Made by a program: the position numbers and the translations under genes. The notes under the pieces are model-generated. The model made no database searches. It was not told the origin of the DNA and saw only the letters and a program-made list of their open reading frames with translations. This document shows, piece by piece, positions 7,436-15,751 of a stretch of 42,405 nucleotides of DNA (its first letter is position 1; every line of letters starts with the position of its first letter). The DNA comes from an uncultured Pelagibacteraceae bacterium (GTDB taxonomy: Bacteria; Pseudomonadota; Alphaproteobacteria; Pelagibacterales; Pelagibacteraceae): NCBI GenBank assembly GCA_902616165.1, contig CACMRS010000004.1, positions 1 to 42,405 on the forward strand. The letters run 5' to 3'.

Positions 7436-9739
7436 TTAACTTTTTATTTTATTTTTAATTTTGTTAATACTCATTAAAATTCTTTCAGGTGTTGCTGGGG
7501 CATTAAGTTCTGGTGCAAGTTGATAATTTCCAACTGATGCAACTGCATCTTTAATTGCATAAAAAACGCTCATGGCTAACATTAGAGGAGGTTCACCTGT
7601 TGTCTTTGCTTTATTAACAACTTTTTCTTTATTTATTCCCTCTTTAAAAATTTCTACATTAAATTTTTTTGGAATATCACTTACGGCTGGTATTTTATAT
7701 GTTGATGGAGAAAAAGTTGTAATCTGACCATTTGATTTCCAATTTAGTTCTTCAATTGTTAACCAACCTTGCCCTTGAACAAAACCCCCTTCGATCTGAC
7801 CTAATTCAAGTGCTGGATTTATTGGTTTTCCTGCATCATGTAAAATATCAACTCTTTCTACGACATTTTCACCAGTCAATGTATCAATAGTTACTTCTGA
7901 AACAGCGGCACCATAACAAAAGTAATAAAATGGTCTTCCTCTAAATTTTTTTTTATCAAAGTTTATTTTTGGCGTCGAATAAAAACCTGAGGATGAAAGA
8001 GAAATTCTATTTAAATATGCTTCTTTAATAATACTTTTAAATTCAAATTGTCTGTTTCCAAATATTATATATTGATCCTTATAAGTTGCTTCCTGGTTGT
8101 AAATTTTATATTTTTTTTTAATAAATTTTTCTAAATTTAATTTAATTTTTGCTACTGCATTTAATGCTGCGGCACCATTAAGGTCTGTGGTTGAAGATGC
8201 AGCGCTAGCTGAAGTATTTGGAACCTTTGCTGTATTTGTTGATGAAATATGTACTAAATTATATGGTAATCCCAAGGAATTAGCCACTAGTTGTGCTATT
8301 TTTGTGTGAGTCCCTTGACCCATTTCTATACCACCATGGTTCAAGTACACACTTCCATCTGTATAAATATGCACTAAAGCACCAGCTTGATTTAAATGAA
8401 TTGTTGTAAATGAAATCCCAAATTTTACTGGTGTAATAGCTATACCCTTCTTTTTAAATTTATTTTTTTCATTGAACTTTTTTATATCTGAATATCTTTT
8501 CTTATAATTAGATTTATTTTCTAAATTTTTAAATATTTCATTAATCACATTGTCTTCAATAGTCATTCCATAGTGAGTTACATTTTTTTTATCTTTTTGA
8601 TAAAAATTTTTCTTTCGAACTTGAATAGGATCTATTTTTAAATACCTTGAAATATTATCAATAACATTTTCTATAGCCATCATTCCTTGATTTCCACCAA
8701 AGCCTCTAAATGCAGTTGAAGTTGGAATATTTGTTTTGCATAAATTATTTGTTACCTCGATATCTGATATGTAATACGCATTGTCTATATGAAGAAGAGC
8801 TCTTTCATTTATTGCTGCTGATAAATCAGGCGACATTCCACAATTTGATGATAAGTTAATTTTTAATCCTTCAATAATTCCTTCATCATTAAATCCAACT
8901 TCGTATTCAGATAAAAATTCATGCCTTTTACCAGTCAAAATTATATCATCATCTCTATCTAGTCTTAATTTCACAGGCTGACTTGTTTTTTTTGCCAACA
9001 ACGCACAAATACATGCAGTCATAAAATTTGTCTCTTTCCCTCCAAATCCACCTCCAATTCTTCTTACTTCAACATTTATAGAATTACTTTTCTGATTAAA
9101 CATTTTTGCAATTAATTGTTGTGTCTCAGAAGGATGTTGTGTTGAACTGTAAACTAAGAAATTATCATCTTCTTTAGGTATAACAAACGCTGCCTGACCC
9201 TCTAAATAAAAGTGTTCTTGACTTCCGGTTGTAAAGTTTCCTTTCAAATTATATTTTGAATTTTTTATTTTCTTAGAAGGGTTTCCTTTTTTAATTTTTC
9301 TAGGCTTAAATAAAAATTGTTTTTTATTTAAAGCATCTTTTATAGTGATAACTGGTTTTAAATCTTTATAAGTGATTTTTGCCTTTAGTACTGCTTTTCT
9401 TGCAAGTTCAGTAGTTGTGGCAGCTACAGCAAACAATGGTTGACCAAAAAACTCAACTTTTTTATCTGGAAATATTGGATCACCATCAAAAACAGGGCCT
9501 ACATCGTTCCTTCCTGAGATATCACTTTGAGTGACTACTGATATCACCCCTTCACTTTTTTTTACATCACTTAAGTCTATTTTTTTGATTATTGCATGAG
9601 CTTTTTTACTTAAACCAATAGCACCATAAATTGTATTTTTTGGTTCATTAATGTCGTCAGTGTATTCAGCGTATCCACTAACATGCTTATAAGCACTATC
9701 ATGTGGTCTTACATCATTAATATAGTTCTCTTTGCTCAT
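7436..9739 (-). CDS. xdhB: xanthine dehydrogenase, molybdopterin-binding subunit
   Basis: A 767-residue molybdenum-cofactor subunit of xanthine dehydrogenase, oxidising hypoxanthine and xanthine to urate. All the expected catalytic residues appear: Gln201 (STQHP), Glu236 in GGGFGGKE, Arg345 in AFRGFGG and Glu716 in GEPP, corresponding to the bovine Gln767/Glu802/Arg880/Glu1261 set. GQGTHTK (475-481) and QGQGW (655-659) are cofactor-binding segments. The GEPP and FRGFGG contexts match purine-oxidising enzymes rather than aldehyde oxidases. It abuts xdhA with no spacer. The XdhC chaperone that normally loads the cofactor is not in the window. Confidence 0.95.
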   Translation of the reverse strand: MSKENYINDVRPHDSAYKHVSGYAEYTDDINEPKNTIYGAIGLSKKAHAIIKKIDLSDVKKSEGVISVVTQSDISGRNDVGPVFDGDPIFPDKKVEFFGQPLFAVAATTTELARKAVLKAKITYKDLKPVITIKDALNKKQFLFKPRKIKKGNPSKKIKNSKYNLKGNFTTGSQEHFYLEGQAAFVIPKEDDNFLVYSSTQHPSETQQLIAKMFNQKSNSINVEVRRIGGGFGGKETNFMTACICALLAKKTSQPVKLRLDRDDDIILTGKRHEFLSEYEVGFNDEGIIEGLKINLSSNCGMSPDLSAAINERALLHIDNAYYISDIEVTNNLCKTNIPTSTAFRGFGGNQGMMAIENVIDNISRYLKIDPIQVRKKNFYQKDKKNVTHYGMTIEDNVINEIFKNLENKSNYKKRYSDIKKFNEKNKFKKKGIAITPVKFGISFTTIHLNQAGALVHIYTDGSVYLNHGGIEMGQGTHTKIAQLVANSLGLPYNLVHISSTNTAKVPNTSASAASSTTDLNGAAALNAVAKIKLNLEKFIKKKYKIYNQEATYKDQYIIFGNRQFEFKSIIKEAYLNRISLSSSGFYSTPKINFDKKKFRGRPFYYFCYGAAVSEVTIDTLTGENVVERVDILHDAGKPINPALELGQIEGGFVQGQGWLTIEELNWKSNGQITTFSPSTYKIPAVSDIPKKFNVEIFKEGINKEKVVNKAKTTGEPPLMLAMSVFYAIKDAVASVGNYQLAPELNAPATPERILMSINKIKNKIKS

Positions 9740-11176
9740 TTAATTAACTCTTGTTAGCTTATTAGAATGTATTTCTACGAAACATTTCATCAATAAATTT
9801 TTTGCTATCTCTAGTCTATATTCTTTACTTGCTCTCATATCCCCAATAGGACTTAGGTCTTTATCAAGATAATTTTTGGCTTGATTAAAAGTACTTAAAT
9901 TAAGAGGTTTATTCTTAAGAATTTTCTCACAGGATTTAGCTCTTTTTGGTACAGCTGCCATACCTCCAAAAGCAATAAAAACCTCTTTAATTTTATTTTT
10001 ATCAATTTCAAAATTAAAAGATCCACAAACAGATGAAATATCATCATCAAATCTTTTTGATATTTTAAATGCTTTAAAAATATTTTTCTTAAATAATGGT
10101 ATTTTTATTGAGTGAATAAATTCATTCTTTTTTAATTTAGTTTTTCTATAATCAAGGAAAAAATTATTTATAGGAATAACTTTTCTTTGATTGAAGCTTT
10201 CAATTAAAATTTCTGCATTTAAAGATAACAAAATTGGTAAAGTATCACCTATCGGAGATGCTGTTGCTATGTTACCACCTATAGTTCCTACATTTCGAAT
10301 TTGAACAGAACCATATCTTTTAAGAACTAAATAAAAATCTGGATAATGTTTTTTAATTTCTTTTTCAAATTTTATTAAAGGTGTAGAGGCGCCAACCTCA
10401 AGGTAATTTTTATTTACTTTTATAAAGTCTAATTCTTTTATTTCTTTTAAATCAATTATAAAAGGAATTTCTTTTCTTTCTTTTGTAACTTTTAAAGATA
10501 AGTCTGTTCCACCTGCAAGGAAACTAAAATTAGAGTATTTTTTAATTATATTTTTTAAATCCTTAATATTCTTTGGTGAAAAATAAATTTTATCATTTTT
10601 TTTAATGTAAATATTTTTTGGTTTAATTTTTTTTAATAATTGAATAACTTTATTATTATTTTTACTAAATTGATCATTCCTGTTTTTCTTGTCTAAACTT
10701 TTTGCAGCATCTATTATAGGTCTATATCCAGTGCAACGACATAAATTACCTGATATAGAGTCTGTTATTAATTCATTATTAAGATTTTTGTTATTTTTAA
10801 ACATTGAAAATAAAGCCATAACAAATCCTGGTGTACAGAAACCGCATTGGGAACCATGAAATTTTACCATCGCATCTTGCACAGGGTGAAGTTTGCCATC
10901 TTTGGAAACTAAATCTTCTACAATTAAAAGTTGTTTACCATTTAATGATGGAACAAATGAAATACAGGAATTAATTGCTTTATATATAATCTTATTATCG
11001 ACTAATTCACCTAAAACGATTGTACACGCGCCACAACCACCCTCTGAACATCCTTCTTTGGTTCCAGTCTTTTTTAATTCGGTTCTAATATAATTAAGTA
11101 TGGTTTGATTTGGATCAGGATTATTGATTACTATAAGTTTATCATTTAATAAAAATTTAACAGAGCTCGATATCAC
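9740..11176 (-). CDS. xdhA: xanthine dehydrogenase, iron-sulfur/FAD subunit
   Basis: A 478-residue small subunit that carries electrons from molybdenum to NAD. Domain 1 is a plant-type [2Fe-2S] ferredoxin (CSEGGCGAC at about 43-51). Domain 2 is the helical [2Fe-2S] domain (CGFCTPG and CRCTGYRP). Domain 3, from about residue 200, is the FAD domain with FLAGGTDL and GTIGGNIATASPIGD. The start is GTG at 11176, directly abutting the TAA of the HIU hydrolase gene, and its own stop abuts the ATG of xdhB, so the three genes are one transcript. All cluster-ligating cysteines are visible. Confidence 0.95.
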   Translation of the reverse strand: MISSSVKFLLNDKLIVINNPDPNQTILNYIRTELKKTGTKEGCSEGGCGACTIVLGELVDNKIIYKAINSCISFVPSLNGKQLLIVEDLVSKDGKLHPVQDAMVKFHGSQCGFCTPGFVMALFSMFKNNKNLNNELITDSISGNLCRCTGYRPIIDAAKSLDKKNRNDQFSKNNNKVIQLLKKIKPKNIYIKKNDKIYFSPKNIKDLKNIIKKYSNFSFLAGGTDLSLKVTKERKEIPFIIDLKEIKELDFIKVNKNYLEVGASTPLIKFEKEIKKHYPDFYLVLKRYGSVQIRNVGTIGGNIATASPIGDTLPILLSLNAEILIESFNQRKVIPINNFFLDYRKTKLKKNEFIHSIKIPLFKKNIFKAFKISKRFDDDISSVCGSFNFEIDKNKIKEVFIAFGGMAAVPKRAKSCEKILKNKPLNLSTFNQAKNYLDKDLSPIGDMRASKEYRLEIAKNLLMKCFVEIHSNKLTRVN

Positions 11177-11527
11177 TTAACTACCTCTATAAGTAGAATA
11201 ACTCCAAGGTGAAACAAGTAAAGGAACATGATAATGCTGTGAGGGATCTGAAATACCAAATCTGATAATAACATCATCCAGGAATGGAACATCGCTAGCT
11301 GCAGATGTATTTTTAAAATAATCACCAATATGAAAAACTAATTCATATTTACCCTTAATAAAAATATCTCCCTCAGCTAATGGTGAATTAGCTCTACCAT
11401 CGTCATTGAGTTTTGTTGACGTTAATTTTTTTCGTTCTGAATTATTAATATAAAACAACTCAACTAGGATACCTTTGCCAGGTTTACCAGAATACACATC
11501 TAAAACATGAGTTGTGAGCTTTGTCAT
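11177..11527 (-). CDS. uraH: 5-hydroxyisourate hydrolase (transthyretin-like)
   Basis: A 116-residue transthyretin-family enzyme hydrolysing 5-hydroxyisourate to OHCU. The N-terminal LTTHVLDVYSGKPG, internal GRANSP, the QHYHVPLLVSPWSY segment and the C-terminal YRGS tetrapeptide are the hallmarks separating hydrolases from true transthyretins. There is no signal peptide, so it should be cytoplasmic. It is the first gene of the minus-strand xanthine/urate operon and diverges from uraD, which catalyses the next step, across only 48 bases. Confidence 0.95.
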   Translation of the reverse strand: MTKLTTHVLDVYSGKPGKGILVELFYINNSERKKLTSTKLNDDGRANSPLAEGDIFIKGKYELVFHIGDYFKNTSAASDVPFLDDVIIRFGISDPSQHYHVPLLVSPWSYSTYRGS

Positions 11528-11575
11528 AAAATTATAATATCATTTAATTTTAAACTTAAATTATTTTAAAGTTAT
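11528..11575. promoter_or_regulatory. 48-base divergent promoter region of the purine operons
   Basis: Both purine-catabolic operons start from this short gap. The octamer ATTATAAT at 11531-11538 contains TATAAT on the plus strand (11533-11538) and TATAAT on the minus strand (11536-11531), so one site could be the -10 box for both directions. The minus-strand transcript would then have almost no leader. An AACTT...AAGTT inverted pair also lies near 11555-11575. In sequence this AT-rich TATAAT is common, so the assignment is tentative. Confidence 0.35.
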
Positions 11576-12073
11576 ATGAGAACAATAGATAACATTAACG
11601 ATCTTAACAAGTCTGATTTTTTGTCTTTATTTGGTAATGTTTTTGAAAAAACTGAGTCAGTTGCAATGGAAGCATTTGAGTCAAAACCATTTAAAAACTT
11701 CGAAGATATTATGTTTAAAATGCTTGATATTTATGAAAATTACGAAAAGAATAAAATTTTAGAGATTTTAAATGCTCATCCTGAACTTGCTGTAGCAAAA
11801 AAAATGACCTCTGAATCTATATCAGAACAAGCCTCTGCAAAATTAAACCAATGTTCTAATGATGAATATGAAGAATTTAAAAAATTAAATTCAGAATACA
11901 AAAAAAAGTTTAATTTTCCTTTTATAATTGCCGTAAAAGGTAAAGATAAAAATGAAATTTTGAATAATTTTAGACAAAGAATACAAAGTGATGTAGAAAG
12001 TGAATTCCTTGAAGCAAAAAAACAAGTAAAAAAAATCGCAACCTTTCGTTTGAATGAAATAAATAAAAAATGA
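11576..12073 (+). CDS. uraD: OHCU decarboxylase
   Basis: A 165-residue enzyme decarboxylating 2-oxo-4-hydroxy-4-carboxy-5-ureidoimidazoline to S-allantoin. The catalytic His68 lies in NAHPELA. The SISEQASA segment (81-88) and FNFPFIIAVKG (112-122) are further family signatures, and the length is normal for a single-domain protein. It is first in the plus-strand operon, divergent from the HIU hydrolase gene. Its stop overlaps the start of allantoicase (ATGA). No Shine-Dalgarno is obvious. Confidence 0.94.
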   Translation: MRTIDNINDLNKSDFLSLFGNVFEKTESVAMEAFESKPFKNFEDIMFKMLDIYENYEKNKILEILNAHPELAVAKKMTSESISEQASAKLNQCSNDEYEEFKKLNSEYKKKFNFPFIIAVKGKDKNEILNNFRQRIQSDVESEFLEAKKQVKKIATFRLNEINKK

Positions 12074-13056
12074 AAAAATTTATAAGTGCAAAAATGATTA
12101 ACTTAGCGGACCCAAGAATTGGATCTAAAGTTATATTTAAGACTGACGATTTTTTTGCAGCTGCTCATAGAATATTAAACATCGAAACTCCAGTATTTAA
12201 AGACGGACTATTTGACAAACATGGTAAATGGATGGATGGATGGGAAACAAGGAGAAGAAGATCAAAAGGTTTTGATTATTTAATTTTAAAACTTGGTAAA
12301 CCTGGGAAGATATTTGATATAGACATTGACACGACACACTTCAATGGAAACCAACCCACACATGCTTCTTTAGAGGGTTGCTTAAGTAAAACAAAGCCTA
12401 ATAAGAAGACAAAATGGATTTCCTTACTGAGCAAAAAAAAACTTGGGCCAAGCCGAAACCATAGCTTCAAATCAAACAACAAATCTGTTTTTAATTATAT
12501 AAGACTAAACATTTTTCCAGATGGTGGAGTTGCAAGACTAAGGCTTTATGGAAAAATTGAAATGGAGAAAAACTTTTTAAAAAACAAAACTATTAACCTT
12601 ACATCTGTTTTAAATGGCGCTTCAATTATTGGTTGTAATAATGAACATTTCGGCAGAGCTGAAAATATCATAGCACCTGGTAAAGGAAAAAATATGGGAG
12701 ATGGTTGGGAAACAAGAAGAAGTAGAGGAAAAAACTTTGATTGGCTTATAATAAAATTTGGAAAACCAGGATTAATAAAAAAGCTAGAGATAGATACCCA
12801 TCATTTTAGAGGAAACTATCCTGATAGTTTTTCAATTCAAACTACAAGCATTTCAAAAGATCTTTCAAATAAATCAATTGTCAACAATTCAAAAAATTGG
12901 AAGTTTATTTTAAATAAGTCAAAACTGTCAGCTCACAAGAAACATATTTTTAAAAAATTTTTAATTAAGAGAAGTAAAGAAAATTATCTTAGAATTAATA
13001 TCTATCCAGATGGTGGAATTTCAAGAATAAGGGCATTCGGAAATTTTGTGAAATGA
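12070..13056 (+). CDS. alc: allantoicase
   Basis: A 328-residue protein hydrolysing allantoate to ureidoglycolate and urea. It shows the internal duplication typical of allantoicase, two jelly-roll repeats. Repeat 1 has DGWETRRRRSKGFDY and HFNGN; repeat 2 has GDGWETRRSRGKNFDW and HFRGN. Each repeat ends in FPDGGVARLRLYG or YPDGGISRIRAFG. Start and stop both overlap neighbours by four bases (ATGA), indicating coupled translation. Its presence instead of an allantoate amidohydrolase means nitrogen leaves as urea. Confidence 0.94.
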   Translation: MKKFISAKMINLADPRIGSKVIFKTDDFFAAAHRILNIETPVFKDGLFDKHGKWMDGWETRRRRSKGFDYLILKLGKPGKIFDIDIDTTHFNGNQPTHASLEGCLSKTKPNKKTKWISLLSKKKLGPSRNHSFKSNNKSVFNYIRLNIFPDGGVARLRLYGKIEMEKNFLKNKTINLTSVLNGASIIGCNNEHFGRAENIIAPGKGKNMGDGWETRRSRGKNFDWLIIKFGKPGLIKKLEIDTHHFRGNYPDSFSIQTTSISKDLSNKSIVNNSKNWKFILNKSKLSAHKKHIFKKFLIKRSKENYLRINIYPDGGISRIRAFGNFVK

Positions 13057-13544
13057 AAATAATAAAAGCAAAAAAAATTACTAAAAAAAATTTTTCTAAA
13101 TTTGGTCAATTAATAGATACGTCAAAAAGAAATCCTATAAATATTAATGATGGGTATGCAAAAAGATTTGATAATTTGATAAACCTAGATGCATCTAAAA
13201 ACAAAGGGAAAGCAATTGTTAGTATTTTTAAAGCAAAAAAAAGAAAGTTTCCTATGAAAATTGATATGATGGAAAAACATCCTTTAGGAAGCCAAGCCTT
13301 TATACCAATGGAAGATACAAAATTTTTAGTATTTGTAGCCCCAAAAGGAGATAAACCAGATGTAAATAAAATCCAATCCTTTTTAGTACCAAAACAAACT
13401 GGGGTTAATTACAATGCTGGTATTTGGCACTTTCCGTTGATTTCTATGAAAAATATGAATTTTCTAATTGTTGATAGAAAAGGAAAAGGAAACAATCTTG
13501 TTATTTATAAATTTAAAAAAGATAAAATTATTTTAAAGAAATGA
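13053..13544 (+). CDS. allA: ureidoglycolate lyase
   Basis: A 163-residue protein of the AllA family, which splits ureidoglycolate into glyoxylate and urea. The signature GVNYNAGIWHFPLI at about residues 113-126 is the family's metal/substrate segment, and HPLGSQAFIPM lies at about 75-85. Length is as expected. It overlaps both alc and the allantoinase gene by four bases. This step ends the route with a usable two-carbon compound. Confidence 0.92.
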   Translation: MKIIKAKKITKKNFSKFGQLIDTSKRNPININDGYAKRFDNLINLDASKNKGKAIVSIFKAKKRKFPMKIDMMEKHPLGSQAFIPMEDTKFLVFVAPKGDKPDVNKIQSFLVPKQTGVNYNAGIWHFPLISMKNMNFLIVDRKGKGNNLVIYKFKKDKIILKK

Positions 13545-14440
13545 AAAAAAAATATCCAAGAGATTTGGTGGGTTATGGTTCCAAACAAGTTAAGGTAAGG
13601 TGGCCTGGTAATGCTAAGTTAGCTTTACAATTTGTACTAAATTATGAAGAAGGAGCAGAGAATTGTACTCTCCACGGTGACAAAACTTCAGAAGTATTTT
13701 TATCAGAAATTATAGGAGCAAAAGCAATTAAAGGTCGACACTTAAATATGGAGTCAATTTATGAATATGGATCAAGAAGAGGATTTTGGAGAATTCACGA
13801 CCTCTTTAACAAAAAAAATATTCCACTTACTATTTTTGGAGTTGGTATGGCCTTAGAGAGAAATAAAGAAGTTTGTACAGCTATCAAAAAAGCAAAGTAT
13901 GAAGTTGCTTGTCATGGGTGGAGATGGATTGATTATCAAAATGTATCAAAGAAAAAGGAAAAGAATGACATGAAACTTGCAGTAAAATCTATAAAAAAGA
14001 TTTTTGGAACTCAACCTGCTGGTTGGTACACTGGTAGATGTAGTGCAAATACTTTAGATTTAGTGATTGATAATGGTAATTTTTTATACTGTAGTGATAC
14101 ATACAGTGATGATCTTCCTTATTGGATTAAAAAAGGTAATAAAAAACAACTAATGGTTCCTTACACACTTGATAACAATGATATGAGATTTGCAACCAAT
14201 CAAGGATTTAACTCAGGTGAACAATTTTATAATTATTTAAAAGATAGTTTCGATGCTCTTTATGAGGAGGGAAAAACTTCGCCAAAAATGATGTCAGTTG
14301 GCTTGCACTGTAGATTAATTGGAAGGCCTGGTAGAATACAGTCCCTTAAAAAATTTTTAAATTACATCACAAAATTTAATGATATTTGGGTCTGCAAAAG
14401 AGTAGATATAGCTAATCACTGGATAAAAAATTATAGTTAA
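13541..14440 (+). CDS. puuE: PuuE-type allantoinase (polysaccharide deacetylase fold)
   Basis: A 299-residue member of the NodB/polysaccharide deacetylase superfamily. The PuuE signature is clear: an N-terminal YPRDLVGYG, then RWPGNAKLALQFVLNYEEG, EVFLSEI and YEYGSRRGFWRI. These proteins open the allantoin ring to give allantoate, and are a cofactor-independent alternative to classical amidohydrolase allantoinase. It is the last gene of the plus-strand operon. It works between uraD and alc, so gene order does not follow reaction order. Confidence 0.9.
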   Translation: MKKKYPRDLVGYGSKQVKVRWPGNAKLALQFVLNYEEGAENCTLHGDKTSEVFLSEIIGAKAIKGRHLNMESIYEYGSRRGFWRIHDLFNKKNIPLTIFGVGMALERNKEVCTAIKKAKYEVACHGWRWIDYQNVSKKKEKNDMKLAVKSIKKIFGTQPAGWYTGRCSANTLDLVIDNGNFLYCSDTYSDDLPYWIKKGNKKQLMVPYTLDNNDMRFATNQGFNSGEQFYNYLKDSFDALYEEGKTSPKMMSVGLHCRLIGRPGRIQSLKKFLNYITKFNDIWVCKRVDIANHWIKNYS

Positions 14441-14448
14441 AATTGTTA

Positions 14449-14772
14449 TTATTTTTCCGCAGCTATAGAAGTATAGTGAGCAACTGCCTCTATTTCCTCA
14501 TCAGTCAGTATACCTTCCATCGCAGGCATTACTCCTATACCGTTTCTAACTGCCATTATAATTCTTTGAATATCAGGTCTGATTTCATTTAAATTTGGAC
14601 CAACCATCGAATTCGATCCAGCATCTGAGAGCATATGACATGCTGCACAATTTCCAGTTCCCAGAAAAACTTCTTTTCCCTTATTAAATAATTCATCAGC
14701 ATTAGCGTGGGTTAATGATAAAAATATCAAAAATAACGATGTACCAAAGAAATTTAAAAATAATTTTCTCAC
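14449..14772 (-). CDS. small secreted c-type cytochrome
   Basis: A 107-residue class I cytochrome c. Residues 1-25 are a signal peptide ending near ANA. Heme attachment is C42-A-A-C45-H46, and Met82 in GVMPAM is the likely axial ligand. A single heme and about 80 mature residues place it as a periplasmic electron carrier. Its gene converges on puuE, leaving only 8 bases between stop codons, so it is not in either purine operon. Its position next to a pathway whose urate oxidase lacks its cytochrome domain makes it a candidate partner. It could equally be a general carrier for an oxidase. Confidence 0.88.
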   Translation of the reverse strand: MRKLFLNFFGTSLFLIFLSLTHANADELFNKGKEVFLGTGNCAACHMLSDAGSNSMVGPNLNEIRPDIQRIIMAVRNGIGVMPAMEGILTDEEIEAVAHYTSIAAEK

Positions 14773-14815
14773 ATAAATTTGGTATCATAATTAAAAAAAT
14801 TTAAAAAGGAGAATT

Positions 14816-15103
14816 ATGAAAGCTTATTGGGTTGCAAATTATACTGAAATAAAAGATGACGAAAGACTTAAAAAATATGCCGTTAAAGCAAAAGAAGCGG
14901 TTGAAAAATATTCTGGAAGAATATTAGCAAGAAGTGCAAATAATATAACTTTAGATGGTAGAGAAATGGTCAGAGTGGCTCTTGCAGAATTTCCAGATAT
15001 AGAAGCTGCAAAAAATTGTTACAATTCAGAAGAGTATGTTGAAGCTAGAAAACATTTGGAAAATAATGCTACTAGAGAACACATAATCTTTGAGGGAATG
15101 TAA
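14816..15103 (+). CDS. DUF1330 family protein
   Basis: A 95-residue protein with the DUF1330 layout, a dimeric alpha/beta barrel fold. It starts KAYWVANYTE, has a central GRILARS segment, and ends with REHIIFEGM. The biochemical role of the family is not established. A good Shine-Dalgarno, AAAGGAGA, sits before the ATG. It diverges from the cytochrome c gene and converges with the DNA glycosylase gene, so it appears to be a single-gene unit. Confidence 0.85.
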   Translation: MKAYWVANYTEIKDDERLKKYAVKAKEAVEKYSGRILARSANNITLDGREMVRVALAEFPDIEAAKNCYNSEEYVEARKHLENNATREHIIFEGM

Positions 15104-15115
15104 GGTAATAAAGAT

Positions 15116-15751
15116 TTAATATTGAATAGGTTCTGGATCTATACTTCTCCATAAATACCAAGTGGCGACAGAACAGTAAGGTGAAAACTTTTTGTTTAAA
15201 TATCTTATATAACTTTCTGGTGGTAAGTATTTTTTATTAAAATTTTTTGAAATAGCTCTTAACAGGCCAATATCCTGAATTGGCCAAATATTAGGACGAT
15301 TATAAGTAAACAATAAGATCATTTCTGCTGACCATCTTCCAATTTGTCTTAACTGAGAGAGATAAATAATCGCTTCCTCATCAGACAATTTTGAAATAAG
15401 TTTTGGATCAAATTCTTTGTTCAATACTTTTTTAGCTAAACTTTTAATTCCTTTTACTTTCTGCCTACTTAAACCGCAACTTTTTAGCTGAGATGAAGAT
15501 AACTTATTAACTGTTTTTGCATTAATTTTATTTTTACATTTTTTCTTAAATTTTAAAAAAACTGAATTAGCAGCAGCAACGCTAATTTGTTGACCAATTA
15601 TACTTTTACATAGAGAGAAGAATATATCTTTTCTTGATGTTAGTACTGTCTCTGAAGGAGATTTATATTTTTTGATCAAAGACGACATGGTTTTGTCTTT
15701 TTTAGATAAATATTTTTTTGCTTTATTCCAATATAATGGGGGTTTACTCAT
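15116..15751 (-). CDS. alkA: DNA-3-methyladenine glycosylase II (AlkA-type)
   Basis: A 211-residue HhH-GPD DNA repair enzyme that removes alkylated bases. IIGQQISVAA (51-60), the helix-hairpin-helix region LSQLRQIGRWSAEMIL (131-146) and the catalytic Asp160 in WPIQDIG are all in place. There are no C-terminal iron-sulfur cysteines, which argues against endonuclease III or MutY. It lacks the extra N-terminal domain of E. coli AlkA, as in many short bacterial versions. Its start overlaps the end of the EamA transporter gene by 8 bases, so the two are co-transcribed. Confidence 0.87.
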   Translation of the reverse strand: MSKPPLYWNKAKKYLSKKDKTMSSLIKKYKSPSETVLTSRKDIFFSLCKSIIGQQISVAAANSVFLKFKKKCKNKINAKTVNKLSSSQLKSCGLSRQKVKGIKSLAKKVLNKEFDPKLISKLSDEEAIIYLSQLRQIGRWSAEMILLFTYNRPNIWPIQDIGLLRAISKNFNKKYLPPESYIRYLNKKFSPYCSVATWYLWRSIDPEPIQY

